A DNA stretch of 64,000 nt from Vibrio sp. BS-M-Sm-2 (GTDB lineage Bacteria; Pseudomonadota; Gammaproteobacteria; Enterobacterales; Vibrionaceae). Below are positions 1 to 9,306 of this stretch, in pieces (the stretch's first letter is position 1; each line of letters starts with the position of its first letter). A program made the translations under genes and the position numbers. The notes beneath the pieces were generated by a model. It did no database searches, had not been told where the DNA came from, and was given only the letters and a program-made list of their open reading frames with translations. The DNA is taken from contig NZ_CP167894.1 of NCBI RefSeq assembly GCF_041504345.1, positions 1,302,001 through 1,366,000 of the forward strand. Reading direction: 5' to 3'.

Positions 1-45
1 TGAAGCGTCTAGACAGTGAAGCTCTGGGTGACATCACAGCTGTAA

Positions 46-106
46 GGCTATCTTGTTCTAGCGTGAAGACAGCTATTCTAACGTTAAGATAGTTATTCTA
101 CCGCTA
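46..106. repeat. Degenerate ~20-bp tandem repeat at the fkpB 3' end
   Basis: Two adjacent 20-base units (67-86 and 87-106) agree at 16 of 20 positions around a shared TATTCTA core. A looser third copy lies at 46-66. The last unit overlaps the final codons of fkpB, so the array looks like a local duplication of the gene's 3' end. No function is evident. Confidence 0.5.
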
Positions 107-524
107 AGATGTTGACGTCAAACGTAACGTCTTGACCAGCAAGTGGGTGGTTAAAATCAACCGTCACTGAATCACCTGCGATGTCAGTAATAATCCCTGG
201 GATTTCCATACCGTCAGGACCAGAGAATGCCATGATAGTGCCCACTTCAACTTCAGAATCGCCAACAAACTTAGCACGATCCATATAGTGAATATGATCA
301 GGGTTTGGCATACCAAACGCGTCTTCTGCTTTCAGTTCGATAGACTTTTCAGTTCCAGCTTCAAGTCCCAGTAAGCACGCTTCAAAGTTCTCACTTAGAC
401 TGCCATCGCCCATGACGAACTTTGCTGGTTTGCCCATATTTTCCGTACTATCGGCAACTGAACCATCCTTCATTTTAATCGTAAAATGTAGAGTTACTGC
501 TGAATCATTTTTAATTGCTGCCAC
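93..524 (-). CDS. fkpB: FKBP-type peptidyl-prolyl isomerase FkpB (SlpA-like)
   Basis: This is a 143-residue FKBP-type cis-trans prolyl isomerase and probable chaperone in the cytoplasm. The FKBP strands (AVTLHFTIKMKDG), the inserted flap with FGMPNPDHIHY, and the closing DFNHPLAGQ motif are all present in the SlpA arrangement. An upstream in-frame ATG exists at 563. I prefer the GTG at 524 because AAGGAA lies just upstream of it and the protein then begins MAAIKNDSAV, like known FkpB proteins. It follows lspA on the same strand, as in many gammaproteobacteria, but a terminator separates the two. The reaction is family knowledge; in vivo substrates are unknown. Confidence 0.9.
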   Translation of the reverse strand: MAAIKNDSAVTLHFTIKMKDGSVADSTENMGKPAKFVMGDGSLSENFEACLLGLEAGTEKSIELKAEDAFGMPNPDHIHYMDRAKFVGDSEVEVGTIMAFSGPDGMEIPGIITDIAGDSVTVDFNHPLAGQDVTFDVNILAVE

Positions 525-593
525 GTTACTTTCCTTAGATTTCTTTATTATTTGAAAACGCAATTTGCTTCGCTCTCATATTACTTACAGCAT

Positions 594-628
594 AAAAAAA
601 AGCGCCGTCGGAATCAACCGACAGCGCT
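594..628 (-). terminator. Rho-independent terminator after lspA
   Basis: The arms at 601-611 and 618-628 (AGCGCCGTCGG and its near complement, one mismatch) form a hairpin. On the minus strand it is followed by a run of T (A run at about 594-600). It lies between lspA and fkpB. Confidence 0.8.
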
Positions 629-673
629 TAGGGCTATTCTATTCTGTGAGTCATAGACTGACTTTGAGGCAAG

Positions 674-1174
674 CTATTTGCTTTCGTCTTTCTTACGGAA
701 ACCATCTAAGATGATCATCGCAGCACCGATACAGATTCCCATATCCGCTAAGTTAAATGCAGGCCAGTGGTAAGTGCCCCAGTAGAAGTCTAAGTAATCG
801 ACAACAAAGCCATGTACGACTCGGTCAAACACATTACCTACTGCGCCACCAATGATGATCGCATAAGCAATGTTATTCCACTTCTCTGCTGCTGGTAGTT
901 TGCTCATCCAGTACGTCAGCATGCCTGTTACCGCAAAGGCGATACCCGTAAATAACCAACGCTGCCAACCACTTTGATCACTCAAGAAGCTAAACGCTGC
1001 ACCGTAGTTATGCACATACAGAAAGTTAAAGAATGGCAGCACCTCAATACGGTTTGCCCAGCCATAACCCATATTGTCCATGACAAAGAGTTTAATGCCG
1101 ATATCAGCCAAGAAGACCAATAGAGCCAGCCATAACCAACGTACACCAGATTGTTTTAACGAAACTTCACTCAT
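674..1174 (-). CDS. lspA: Lipoprotein signal peptidase (signal peptidase II)
   Basis: LspA is the inner-membrane aspartyl protease that removes the signal peptide from diacylglyceryl-modified prolipoproteins, acting after Lgt (also in this window at 13792-14613). The 166-residue protein has four hydrophobic segments and the two catalytic motifs [11 protein letters not shown] (Asp117) and [11 protein letters not shown] (Asp144). The start ATG has AGGA upstream. It lies 157 bases downstream of ileS on the same strand, the usual order, although an ileS terminator sits between them. Length and motifs are normal for the family. Confidence 0.96.
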   Translation of the reverse strand: MSEVSLKQSGVRWLWLALLVFLADIGIKLFVMDNMGYGWANRIEVLPFFNFLYVHNYGAAFSFLSDQSGWQRWLFTGIAFAVTGMLTYWMSKLPAAEKWNNIAYAIIIGGAVGNVFDRVVHGFVVDYLDFYWGTYHWPAFNLADMGICIGAAMIILDGFRKKDESK

Positions 1175-1261
1175 TTCAATTCCTAGTATTTACGAAGTTG
1201 ATATTCATTGTTAGTCACCTTAAGTGGCTTTGATTACCGACTTGGTTAAACACATTTCCTA

Positions 1262-1296
1262 TAACTAAAAATAACCCCAGTTGATACTGGGGCTAT
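1262..1296 (-). terminator. Terminator after ileS
   Basis: The arms CCCCAG and CTGGGG, extended by ATA/TAT, surround the loop TTGATA. On the minus strand the hairpin is followed by a T-rich stretch (TTATTTTTAG). It lies between ileS and lspA, so it may only partly separate them. Confidence 0.7.
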
Positions 1297-1331
1297 GATT
1301 TTTACAAAAAGTTCAGTCTTTCTCTGAGTCG

Positions 1332-4190
1332 TTATGCGAACTTACGCACTTCGCCTTCACCGTCGATGTTCGACACACAACGACCACAAACTTTCTCGTG
1401 ACCTTCGATAGTGCCTACATCTGGAGTGTGGTGCCAGCAACGATCACACTTCTCAGCTTCAGTAGCTGCAACTTCAACGAATAGACCAGCAACGTCTGTC
1501 GCTTGCGCTGCATCAGACTTCTCGCTCAGTGGCTTAACAACAGCTGCAGAAGTGATAAGTACGAAACGTAGCTCATCTTCTAGCTTGTTGATTTTCGCCG
1601 CTAGTGCGTCGTCAGCGTATAGAGTAACTTCAGCTTGCAGTGCACCACCGATCGTTTTCTCTTTACGAGCATCTTCAAGAAGCTTGTTCACTGCGCCACG
1701 AACAGATTGGATTTCAGTCCAGAATTCGTTGCTTAGCTCTTCGCCTTCAGCAAGACCAAATAGACCTTCGAACCACTCACCTGTGAATACGAACGTGTCG
1801 CGCTCACCCGGCATTTCATTCCAGATTTCATCTGCAGTGAACGACATGATAGGTGCCATCCAACGAACGAGAGCTTCTACGATGTAGTAAAGCGCAGTCT
1901 GACAGCTACGTTGAGCATGGCTGCCCTGCTTCGCTGTGTACTGACGGTCTTTAATTACGTCTAGGTAGAAAGAACCCATTTCGATAGAACAGAACTGCAT
2001 TAGACGTTGAGTCACACCGTGAGTATTGTACTCGCCGTATGCTTTAACAATCTCTTCTTGTGCAGCTTGAGCACGACCAACAGCCCAGCGATCAAGTGCA
2101 ACCATCTCTTCAGCAGGTACTAGGTCAGTTTCAGGGTTGAAACCGTTCAAGTTCGCTAGGAAGAAACGAGCCGTGTTACGAATACGACGGTAAGCATCCG
2201 CTGAACGCTTTAGGATTTCATCAGAAACCGCAACTTCACCTGTGTAGTCTGTAGAAGCAACCCATAGACGCAGGATATCTGCACCTAGCTTGTTGGTTAC
2301 ATCTTTAGGTGCAACAACGTTACCGATAGATTTCGACATCTTACGGCCGTTACCATCCACCACAAAACCGTGTGTTAGTACTTGCTTGTATGGTGCTTCG
2401 TCTTTCATCGCGATAGATGAAATTAGAGAAGACTGGAACCAGCCACGGTGTTGGTCTGAACCTTCAAGGTAAAGATCAGCACTGTGAGTGCGCTCTTCGT
2501 TCGGGAAGTTGTACTCTTCGCGAGAATCAACAACAGAGAAGTGCGTAACACCTGAGTCGAACCATACGTCTAGCGTATCCATTACTTTTTCGTACTTATC
2601 AGCGTCTTCTGCGCCCATAAGTTCAGCAGCGTCTACATCCCACCAAGCTTGAATGCCTTTCTCTTCAACTAGCTTCGCAACTTTTTCAATAAGCGCTGGG
2701 CTTTCTGGGTGAAGTTCTGCTGTTTCTTTATGAACAAACAGAGCAATTGGCACACCCCAAGTACGTTGACGAGAGATACACCACTCAGGGCGACCTTCAA
2801 CCATACCTTCGATACGGCTTTGACCCCATTCAGGCAACCACTCAACACTCTTGATTGACTCTAGTGCTTTTGCACGTAGGCCAGCTTGATCCATAGAGAT
2901 GAACCATTGTGGTGTTGCACGGAAGATGATTGGAGTTTTGTGTCTCCAACAGTGTGGGTAGCTGTGCTCGTATGCGTGGTGATGCAGAAGTGCACCTTTC
3001 TCTTTTAGAACTTCTAAAACAGAGTCGTTCGCTTTGAATACATGCTGACCAGCAAATAGCTCAGTATCTGGCAGGTAAACGCCGTTTGAACCAACTGGGT
3101 TAGCGATTTCTAGGTTGTACTTCTTACCAACCACGAAATCCTCTTGACCGTGGCCAGGCGCAGTGTGAACCACACCAGTACCTGAATCCGTTGTCACGTG
3201 GTCACCAAGAACAGCAGGAACAGTAAAATCGTAGAACGGGTGGTTGAACTGAGAAAGCTCAAGATCAGCACCTGTAGCAAAACCAAGGTTATGGAAATGC
3301 TCGATACCTGCACGGTCCATTACGTCTTTTGCTAATTCAGAAGCAACAACGATACGTTGAGCAGGCAGGTCGCCATTCGCTTCAACTTGGATAAGCACGT
3401 ATTCAAGATCATCACGTAGACATACTGCGCGGTTCGCCGGCAGAGTCCATGGTGTTGTCGTCCAGATAACGATTGAAATTTCGCCTTGACCCGCATGACC
3501 TTCAGCTAGAGTAAATTTCTCTAGAAGTGCCGCTTCGTCAGTTGCAGTAAATTTCACATCGATAGATGGAGAAACTTTATCTTTATATTCAACTTCAGCT
3601 TCAGCCAGAGCAGAACCACAGTCAGTACACCAGTGAACTGGTTTGAAACCTTTAAGAAGGTGACCTTTGTCTGCGATTTTGCCTAAAGAACGAATGATGT
3701 TCGCTTCAGTGCCAAAATCCATAGTGCGGTAAGGTTTGTCCCACTCGCCCATGATACCAAGACGTTTGAAGCTCTCTTTCTGACCTTCAACTTGACCCGC
3801 AGCGTACTTACGACACTCTTCGCGGAATTCAGCAGCCGAAATCTTCTGACCAGGCTTACCTTTCTTCTTCTCAACCATTAACTCGATTGGAAGACCGTGA
3901 CAGTCCCAACCAGGGATGTACGGTGCATCAAAACCAGAAAGGGTCTTAGATTTGATAATAATGTCTTTAAGAATCTTATTCAGCGCGTGGCCAATGTGAA
4001 TGTCGCCGTTCGCGTATGGAGGGCCATCATGTAGTACGAAAGATTTTTTACCTTTCTTTGCCTTACGGATTTCGCCGTAAAGATCTTCTTTGTACCAACG
4101 CTTCAGCATTTCTGGCTCACGATTTGCCAGATTGCCGCGCATTGGGAACCCTGTTTCTGGTAAGTTCAGGGTATCTTTATAATCACTCAT
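1332..4190 (-). CDS. ileS: Isoleucyl-tRNA synthetase
   Basis: This class I aminoacyl-tRNA synthetase charges tRNA-Ile and edits valine. The 952 residues carry the HIGH motif ([16 protein letters not shown], near residue 60), a large CP1 editing insert with [12 protein letters not shown], the KMSKS loop ([10 protein letters not shown], about residue 615) and a C-terminal zinc finger with paired cysteines (CDRCWHH...CGRC). The length is the same class as the E. coli enzyme. It is third in the row murJ-ribF-ileS-lspA, with gaps of 60-70 bases on the upstream side, which suggests shared transcription. Several long antisense open frames inside it have no supporting signals. Confidence 0.98.
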   Translation of the reverse strand: MSDYKDTLNLPETGFPMRGNLANREPEMLKRWYKEDLYGEIRKAKKGKKSFVLHDGPPYANGDIHIGHALNKILKDIIIKSKTLSGFDAPYIPGWDCHGLPIELMVEKKKGKPGQKISAAEFREECRKYAAGQVEGQKESFKRLGIMGEWDKPYRTMDFGTEANIIRSLGKIADKGHLLKGFKPVHWCTDCGSALAEAEVEYKDKVSPSIDVKFTATDEAALLEKFTLAEGHAGQGEISIVIWTTTPWTLPANRAVCLRDDLEYVLIQVEANGDLPAQRIVVASELAKDVMDRAGIEHFHNLGFATGADLELSQFNHPFYDFTVPAVLGDHVTTDSGTGVVHTAPGHGQEDFVVGKKYNLEIANPVGSNGVYLPDTELFAGQHVFKANDSVLEVLKEKGALLHHHAYEHSYPHCWRHKTPIIFRATPQWFISMDQAGLRAKALESIKSVEWLPEWGQSRIEGMVEGRPEWCISRQRTWGVPIALFVHKETAELHPESPALIEKVAKLVEEKGIQAWWDVDAAELMGAEDADKYEKVMDTLDVWFDSGVTHFSVVDSREEYNFPNEERTHSADLYLEGSDQHRGWFQSSLISSIAMKDEAPYKQVLTHGFVVDGNGRKMSKSIGNVVAPKDVTNKLGADILRLWVASTDYTGEVAVSDEILKRSADAYRRIRNTARFFLANLNGFNPETDLVPAEEMVALDRWAVGRAQAAQEEIVKAYGEYNTHGVTQRLMQFCSIEMGSFYLDVIKDRQYTAKQGSHAQRSCQTALYYIVEALVRWMAPIMSFTADEIWNEMPGERDTFVFTGEWFEGLFGLAEGEELSNEFWTEIQSVRGAVNKLLEDARKEKTIGGALQAEVTLYADDALAAKINKLEDELRFVLITSAAVVKPLSEKSDAAQATDVAGLFVEVAATEAEKCDRCWHHTPDVGTIEGHEKVCGRCVSNIDGEGEVRKFA

Positions 4191-4253
4191 CGATTCTTAA
4201 TTCCGTTATATTGGGCGAAGTTAGACATTATGTTAATCGGTGGAATCATCCGA

Positions 4254-5189
4254 TTAATTCTTTAGCTGAAGCAGCCACACCCTTGCGGCTTCAGCATCCA
4301 ATTCTATTTGATTCTTTAGTGCGTCGAACGATTCAAATTTTATCTCGTCGCGCAGTTTGTGCAAAAGTCGTACTTCTAACTGTTTACCATATAAATTGGC
4401 TTTAAAGTCAAAAAAGTGCACTTCTAATTGCTGCCTTACCCCATTAACTGTTGGTCGTTGTCCAATATTAGCAACGCCACCGACAGGAACACCATCGATA
4501 TCCAAAGCTTCAACAACATACACTCCCGATACAGGAGAAACACAACGCTTTAATGGAATATTAGCGGTAGGGAAACCGATAGTTCTCCCTAGTTTTCGAC
4601 CATGGGACACTCGACCACTAATACTGTAATCACGTCCTAACATGGTAGCACTTGCAGCCAAGTCATCGACCGCTAATGCATTTCGTATCTCAGTACTACT
4701 TACTCGTAATTGGTTTAAGCAATAGCTTTGGGTGCTTACCACCTCAAAACCGTACTTCTCGCCCGCCTCTTTGAGCATAGCGAAATTACCAGTGCGACCT
4801 TTACCAAAGCAAAAATCGTCACCAACCACCAAGAACTTCACACCAAGCTTATCAACCAAAAGATCTTTAATGAATGCTTCTGCGGATAAACTTGCAAAAT
4901 ACTGATTAAAATTGACACACAATAAGCGACTGATATCTAGCTTACTCAGTTGCACGTATTTGTCTCGTAAGCGAGTTAAACGTGCTGGCGCTCTATCTCG
5001 GGCAAACAGCTCCATAGGCTGCGGTTCAAACGTCATAACAACAGAAGGTAGCCCTAATGCTGCAGCTTGTTTAGAAACCTGACTCAGAACCTCTTGATGT
5101 CCTAAATGAACACCATCGAAGTTACCTATGGTTAATACACAGCCATGATGCTGCGCTTTAATATTGTGTATACCTCGGATCAGTTCCAT
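4254..5189 (-). CDS. ribF: Bifunctional riboflavin kinase / FAD synthetase
   Basis: RibF phosphorylates riboflavin to FMN and adenylates FMN to FAD. The N-terminal nucleotidyltransferase half shows TIGNFDGVHLGHQ near residue 20 and the RxSSTEIR motif (VSSTEIRNAL). The C-terminal kinase half begins around residue 185 with GRTIGFPTANI. The 311-residue length is typical. It lies between murJ and ileS on the same strand with short gaps, an arrangement conserved in gammaproteobacteria. Confidence 0.96.
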   Translation of the reverse strand: MELIRGIHNIKAQHHGCVLTIGNFDGVHLGHQEVLSQVSKQAAALGLPSVVMTFEPQPMELFARDRAPARLTRLRDKYVQLSKLDISRLLCVNFNQYFASLSAEAFIKDLLVDKLGVKFLVVGDDFCFGKGRTGNFAMLKEAGEKYGFEVVSTQSYCLNQLRVSSTEIRNALAVDDLAASATMLGRDYSISGRVSHGRKLGRTIGFPTANIPLKRCVSPVSGVYVVEALDIDGVPVGGVANIGQRPTVNGVRQQLEVHFFDFKANLYGKQLEVRLLHKLRDEIKFESFDALKNQIELDAEAARVWLLQLKN

Positions 5190-5259
5190 TATGATCAGCT
5201 AAAACCTGTTATTTGCATCATTTATTGTGTGAAACCGACGGATTATATACTAATCAGTA

Positions 5260-6837
5260 TTAATCTGTCGCTGCTTTTAAATGTTTTACTCGGATACCTA
5301 AAACCAGTACCGAAACAATATAAACAAAGCCACCAAGTCCAATCAAGCCTGTTAGCATCAGCGCTCTCTGACTAAAGCTCCATTCAAGCCACTGTTGCAT
5401 ATTATCTAGCTGCCACAAAATAGCCGCAACCATCACACCGCCAGAGACAATTAACTTCGCGCAGAACAACAAAGTCGTCTTTGTTAGTTTGTAGACACCA
5501 GCAAGGTGTAAGCCGCGATATAGCAGTGCCATATTCACAAAGGCAGACAAGGCTGTCGCAATCGCCAAACCAACATAACCATAGAAATAAGCAAGGATCG
5601 CGTTAAACACCATATTGGTCACCATAGCGATAATGCCGTACTTAACCGGTGTTTTCGTATCTTGGCGAGAGTAGTAACCCGGAGCCAATACTTTAATCAG
5701 CATAAAGTTAAGCAAGCCTGATGCGTAAGCTACCAATGACATCGATGCCTGCTGTACATCATGTGGAGAAAACTCACCGCGCATGAATAGCACCATCAGC
5801 ATTGGTTTAGCTAAAACGATAAGACCTAACATCGCAGGAATACCAAGCAGCAAAACCATGCGCACGCCCCAGTCCATGGTATGCGCGAACCCTTCCCCTT
5901 GAGCATCTACGTGTTTACGAGATAAAGCAGGAAGAATCACGGTCGCAATCGCGATACCGAATAAACCGAGAGGAAATTCAAGCAGTCGGTCTGAGTAGTA
6001 CAACCAACTGATAGAGCCTGTTGCGAGGAAGCTGGCAATAAAGGTATCAAACAATAAATTGATTTGACTGACCGATACACCGAATAAAGCAGGGATCATT
6101 AGTGTGCGGATCTTAACTACACCCGGATCTCTCCAGCCCCACTTCGGCTTAACCAACACACCCGCTTTGATCAAGAAAGGCATTTGGAAAAGAAATTGGA
6201 CTAAGCCACCAAGAAACACACCAATGGCTAAACCAATTTCTGGTTGTTCTAAATTAGGTGAAATAAACCATGCAGCGCCTATGATCATCACGTTCAAGAA
6301 CACTGGAGTAAAAGAAGAGACCGCAAACTTACCTAATGTATTAAGAATGGCCCCAGATAAAGCTACGAAGGTGATAAACCACAAATAAGGAAAGGTAATC
6401 TTGAGCATAAAGCTCGCTAGCTCAAATTTTGGCGCTGATGGGCCATCATTTAGCCAGTCGATAAACCAACCCGCACCAAACATCGCGGTGATCACGCCAG
6501 AGCCCAATACCCCGATAACGGTGACGATAGACACTAAAACTCCGAGCGTACCTGATACTTTGGCAATTAAATCTCGAGTCTTATCTTTATCACCTGCTGC
6601 GTGATATTCCGTTAATACAGGAACAAACGCTTGAGAAAACGCACCTTCTGCAAAAAGTCGACGTAAGAAATTAGGAATTTTATTAGCGAAGAAGAATACG
6701 TCAGCACTCGCTCCAGCCCCCATCAAATTTGCTACTACTACATCACGTACTAGCCCCAACACACGGGAAACAAAAGTCATTGCACTGACAATCAGGCCTG
6801 ACTTTAATAGTCGTTTACTCACAGAAACCTCTGACAC
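5260..6837 (-). CDS. murJ: Lipid II flippase MurJ (MviN)
   Basis: MurJ is the polytopic inner-membrane flippase of the MOP superfamily that moves the peptidoglycan precursor lipid II across the membrane. The 525 residues contain about 14 hydrophobic segments and the family motifs VSRVLGLVRDVVVA near the N terminus and RRLFAEGAFSQAFVP around residue 60. The gene diverges from rpsT, as in other Vibrio and enteric genomes, and heads the row murJ-ribF-ileS. Confidence 0.96.
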   Translation of the reverse strand: MSEVSVSKRLLKSGLIVSAMTFVSRVLGLVRDVVVANLMGAGASADVFFFANKIPNFLRRLFAEGAFSQAFVPVLTEYHAAGDKDKTRDLIAKVSGTLGVLVSIVTVIGVLGSGVITAMFGAGWFIDWLNDGPSAPKFELASFMLKITFPYLWFITFVALSGAILNTLGKFAVSSFTPVFLNVMIIGAAWFISPNLEQPEIGLAIGVFLGGLVQFLFQMPFLIKAGVLVKPKWGWRDPGVVKIRTLMIPALFGVSVSQINLLFDTFIASFLATGSISWLYYSDRLLEFPLGLFGIAIATVILPALSRKHVDAQGEGFAHTMDWGVRMVLLLGIPAMLGLIVLAKPMLMVLFMRGEFSPHDVQQASMSLVAYASGLLNFMLIKVLAPGYYSRQDTKTPVKYGIIAMVTNMVFNAILAYFYGYVGLAIATALSAFVNMALLYRGLHLAGVYKLTKTTLLFCAKLIVSGGVMVAAILWQLDNMQQWLEWSFSQRALMLTGLIGLGGFVYIVSVLVLGIRVKHLKAATD

Positions 6838-6997
6838 TGGTTGATTACTTTCAAGCGAGGATAAATACTATCCTATCCTAAGAAGCATATTTATTAGCAT
6901 TGGTCTAAAAATGCTGTTAGAATCCCCGCCATCTTAACCGCGATGACCTTTCCATACCAAAGTTTGTTTGGCTACGATTGGTTTTTGCACAAATCAT

Positions 6998-7026
6998 TTG
7001 ACAATTAAGCGCTAATGAGGGATAGT
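6998..7026 (+). promoter_or_regulatory. rpsT promoter with GC-rich discriminator
   Basis: A perfect -35 TTGACA (6998-7003), a 17-base spacer and a -10 GATAGT (7021-7026) are followed by the GC-rich CCTCGCCC, which places the start near 7033. GC-rich discriminators are typical of stringently controlled ribosomal promoters. Promoter strength and control are inferred. Confidence 0.7.
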
Positions 7027-7073
7027 CCTCGCCCTTAAATTGTCACCGAACTAAGTTTTTGGGAGTTAGACCC

Positions 7074-7334
7074 TTGGCAAACAGTAAATCTGCTAAGAAG
7101 CGCGCTATCCAAGCTGAGAAACGTCGCCAGCACAATGCTAGCCGTCGTTCTATGATGCGCACTTACATGAAAAAGACTATCGCAGCTATTGCAGCTGGTG
7201 ATAAAGAAGCTGCAACTGCTGCTCTTGTAGAAGTTACACCACTTCTTGACCGTATGGCGACTAAAGGCCTTATTCATAAGAATAAAGCTGCACGTCATAA
7301 GTCTCGTTTCGCTGCTGCAATCAAAGCTCTTTAA
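7074..7334 (+). CDS. rpsT: 30S ribosomal protein S20
   Basis: S20 is a small basic primary binding protein of 16S rRNA. The 86-residue product starts [13 protein letters not shown] and is rich in Lys, Arg and Ala as expected. I place the start at TTG (7074): the homologous N terminus begins here and GGGAG lies 8 bases upstream (7061-7065). The E. coli rpsT gene also begins with UUG, where the poor start is part of autogenous translational control by S20. The same control is likely here but is inferred. A strong promoter precedes the gene and a clear bidirectional terminator follows it. Confidence 0.95.
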   Translation: MANSKSAKKRAIQAEKRRQHNASRRSMMRTYMKKTIAAIAAGDKEAATAALVEVTPLLDRMATKGLIHKNKAARHKSRFAAAIKAL

Positions 7335-7360
7335 TAGAAATTTGATTACAACGCAAAACG

Positions 7361-7388
7361 AAAAAAACCGGCCTAGGCCGGTTTTTTT
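7361..7388. terminator. Bidirectional terminator after rpsT
   Basis: The perfect palindrome CCGGCCTAGGCCGG (7368-7381) is flanked by seven A and seven T residues, so it can terminate from either side. Confidence 0.9.
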
Positions 7389-7510
7389 ATATCTAAATTT
7401 TGAGTAACGCTTTTATTTTACGTGCTAACAGCCATTTTACTTACCGATAGACAATTAAGCAGATAGATAAAAAACAATCAGGAAAATAAAGAGAGAAGCA
7501 AATTGGTACG

Positions 7511-7551
<41 letters not shown>

Positions 7552-7632
7552 TTTAACGTTCGACATGAAATACTGACACTTCCTTGTGTCATTCCATCGC
7601 TGATAAGAAATCCCCCTCCCACCAGCAATTAG

Positions 7633-7926
7633 CTACTTACAGTAAATACCATGCAGTAGATTAATCATCGCTTTGACTTCTTCGCTGCTCAATGTGTAAT
7701 ACACGGTTTGAGCTTCTTTGCGAGTTTCGACCAAACCATCTCTTCTCAACCAAGCAAGATGTTGAGATAAAGCAGACTGACTCAGTTCCAACTTGCCACA
7801 CAACTCCCCAACCGACAGCTCAGTACCATGTAATAGGCACAAGATCTGTAAGCGACGCTCGTTGGCCATGGCTTTGAGTAGAATCACAGCTTGCGCTGAG
7901 TTCTTCTCCATCTCTTTTAAGTTCAT
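7633..7926 (-). CDS. hlyU: ArsR/SmtB-family regulator HlyU
   Basis: HlyU is a winged-helix dimeric regulator that activates haemolysin/RTX toxin genes in pathogenic vibrios, acting as an anti-silencer against H-NS. The 97 residues match known HlyU closely: the N terminus MNLKEMEKNSAQAV, the recognition-helix region LSQSALSQHLAWLRRDGLV and the wing TRKEAQTVYYTL. The metal ligands of ArsR/SmtB are not evident; cysteines are at 30, 43 and 96. The gene sits between rpsT and nhaR as a single unit. A Fur-like site lies about 70 bases upstream. No toxin gene is in this window, so the targets here are unknown. Confidence 0.87.
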   Translation of the reverse strand: MNLKEMEKNSAQAVILLKAMANERRLQILCLLHGTELSVGELCGKLELSQSALSQHLAWLRRDGLVETRKEAQTVYYTLSSEEVKAMINLLHGIYCK

Positions 7927-7993
7927 AGTTTGGCTCCCTACAACCTTTACGCCAACTACGGGCTATCAGTATTTCCGGCATATGGTGGCGTTA

Positions 7994-8008
7994 TGATAAT
8001 CGATATCA
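7994..8008. promoter_or_regulatory. Possible Fur box upstream of hlyU
   Basis: TGATAATCGATATCA matches the 7-1-7 Fur consensus TGATAATNATTATCA at 12 of 14 specified positions. It lies 68 bases upstream of the hlyU start codon. Binding is inferred from sequence only. Confidence 0.4.
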
Positions 8009-8026
8009 ATTCATTAACAAACCGCC

Positions 8027-8917
8027 TCACTCGAACAATTTGCTAAAATCTGCGTCGCATACGTTTTTTACTGCTGGATGTTGGATCATCCTCTCAGCAA
8101 ATATGACGTAGTACTCCTCCTTTAACTCTTCAATACCACACAATAATTGCAGTGACGTATCTTCCTCAACTTCAGACATATAAAGCGTCGGCGCTAAGAA
8201 TATTGCGTCATCGTGATAACGAGCAAAAGCCTTCATCAATGCCGCGTCATCAAACTCCCCCAAAATATCAGGTTTAAGTCCTTGTCTATCGAACCATTGC
8301 AGTACTTTACGTCCCATCGAAGTTCGGCTTCCTGGGATCAAAAGCTTTCTTTGTTCTAATACTGCGGGGAAGTTAACACCTTCAACCTGACCTGAACTAA
8401 AAAAGCTCATTCCACTCTCACCCAATTTTTTACTAAACAGACCCGGGCTTTGACTAGAGTCCACCGGACAGTCAGACAAGATCATATCGAGTTTATGTTG
8501 TGAGAGTTGCTCAAGTAACATTTCATGGGTCGATTCAAAACAGCGTAAATGAATGCTGTTATCAGGGGGAATGGTCGACATCAGTATCTTACTGACGAGC
8601 CTTTTAGAGAGTGCATCTGCAACGCCAACATCAAACAAAATATTGGAGTGCTGGCTGTAATTCACGATATCCAGCATCTCGTAACTCAGGCCAAACATAC
8701 GATCGGCATATTTAAAGACCAGCTGTCCAAGCTCTGTAGGCTCAACACTGCGGCCATTACGCTTGGTCAACTTGCCATCCATGCGCTCTTCTAAGGCTTT
8801 TATCTGCCCCGTTACCGTTTGTGGTGTTAAGAATAGGGCTTCTGCAGCTTTAGTAACTGAGCCTTGCTTGCAAACCATCCAGAAGTAATACAGATGGTTA
8901 TAGTTGAGGTGCGACAT
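8027..8917 (-). CDS. nhaR: LysR-family transcriptional activator NhaR
   Basis: NhaR is a LysR-type activator of sodium/proton antiporter genes that responds to sodium. The N-terminal winged helix-turn-helix begins [15 protein letters not shown] and contains [20 protein letters not shown]. The effector domain carries [14 protein letters not shown] and [20 protein letters not shown], which are close to E. coli NhaR. I chose the internal ATG at 8917, giving 296 residues, because this is where homology starts; an upstream in-frame start at 8995 would add 26 unrelated residues. Unlike in E. coli, no nhaA neighbour is present. Confidence 0.9.
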   Translation of the reverse strand: MSHLNYNHLYYFWMVCKQGSVTKAAEALFLTPQTVTGQIKALEERMDGKLTKRNGRSVEPTELGQLVFKYADRMFGLSYEMLDIVNYSQHSNILFDVGVADALSKRLVSKILMSTIPPDNSIHLRCFESTHEMLLEQLSQHKLDMILSDCPVDSSQSPGLFSKKLGESGMSFFSSGQVEGVNFPAVLEQRKLLIPGSRTSMGRKVLQWFDRQGLKPDILGEFDDAALMKAFARYHDDAIFLAPTLYMSEVEEDTSLQLLCGIEELKEEYYVIFAERMIQHPAVKNVCDADFSKLFE

Positions 8918-9306
8918 AGATGTGCCGTAATAAAAGAGTAGATAGCCTTTTATATCAAATATGACACCGCCACTCAATAAACTCGGAAAAACCAAACCTA
9001 ACTAAGTATTACTACCTATTTTTACGAAGTGTCTGATTTCATAATGTAATATTTCAGTGAATATTTTCAATTTTTCTCCAACTTTTAAGATCTAAATCAC
9101 CAAGTTACAAATCACATAAAACCAAACAAAAACAATTAGTTAAAATGACAATATTTACTGTCAAAATATTTAAACAGTAAATCATCACAAAAAAAACCAA
9201 CCTAAACCAAAATGTAATATTACTGAAATATTTGTTCTCTAACATCACGCTCAGATTAAACAAACAGACCAAACACAGACTTAAACGGTCCAATGGAGAA
9301 TACATT

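Noticed and set aside
1411-1887. Long plus-strand open frame of 158 codons inside ileS
   Set aside because: It is antisense to a full-length, well-conserved synthetase, has Ser/Ala-rich shadow composition and no ribosome binding site.
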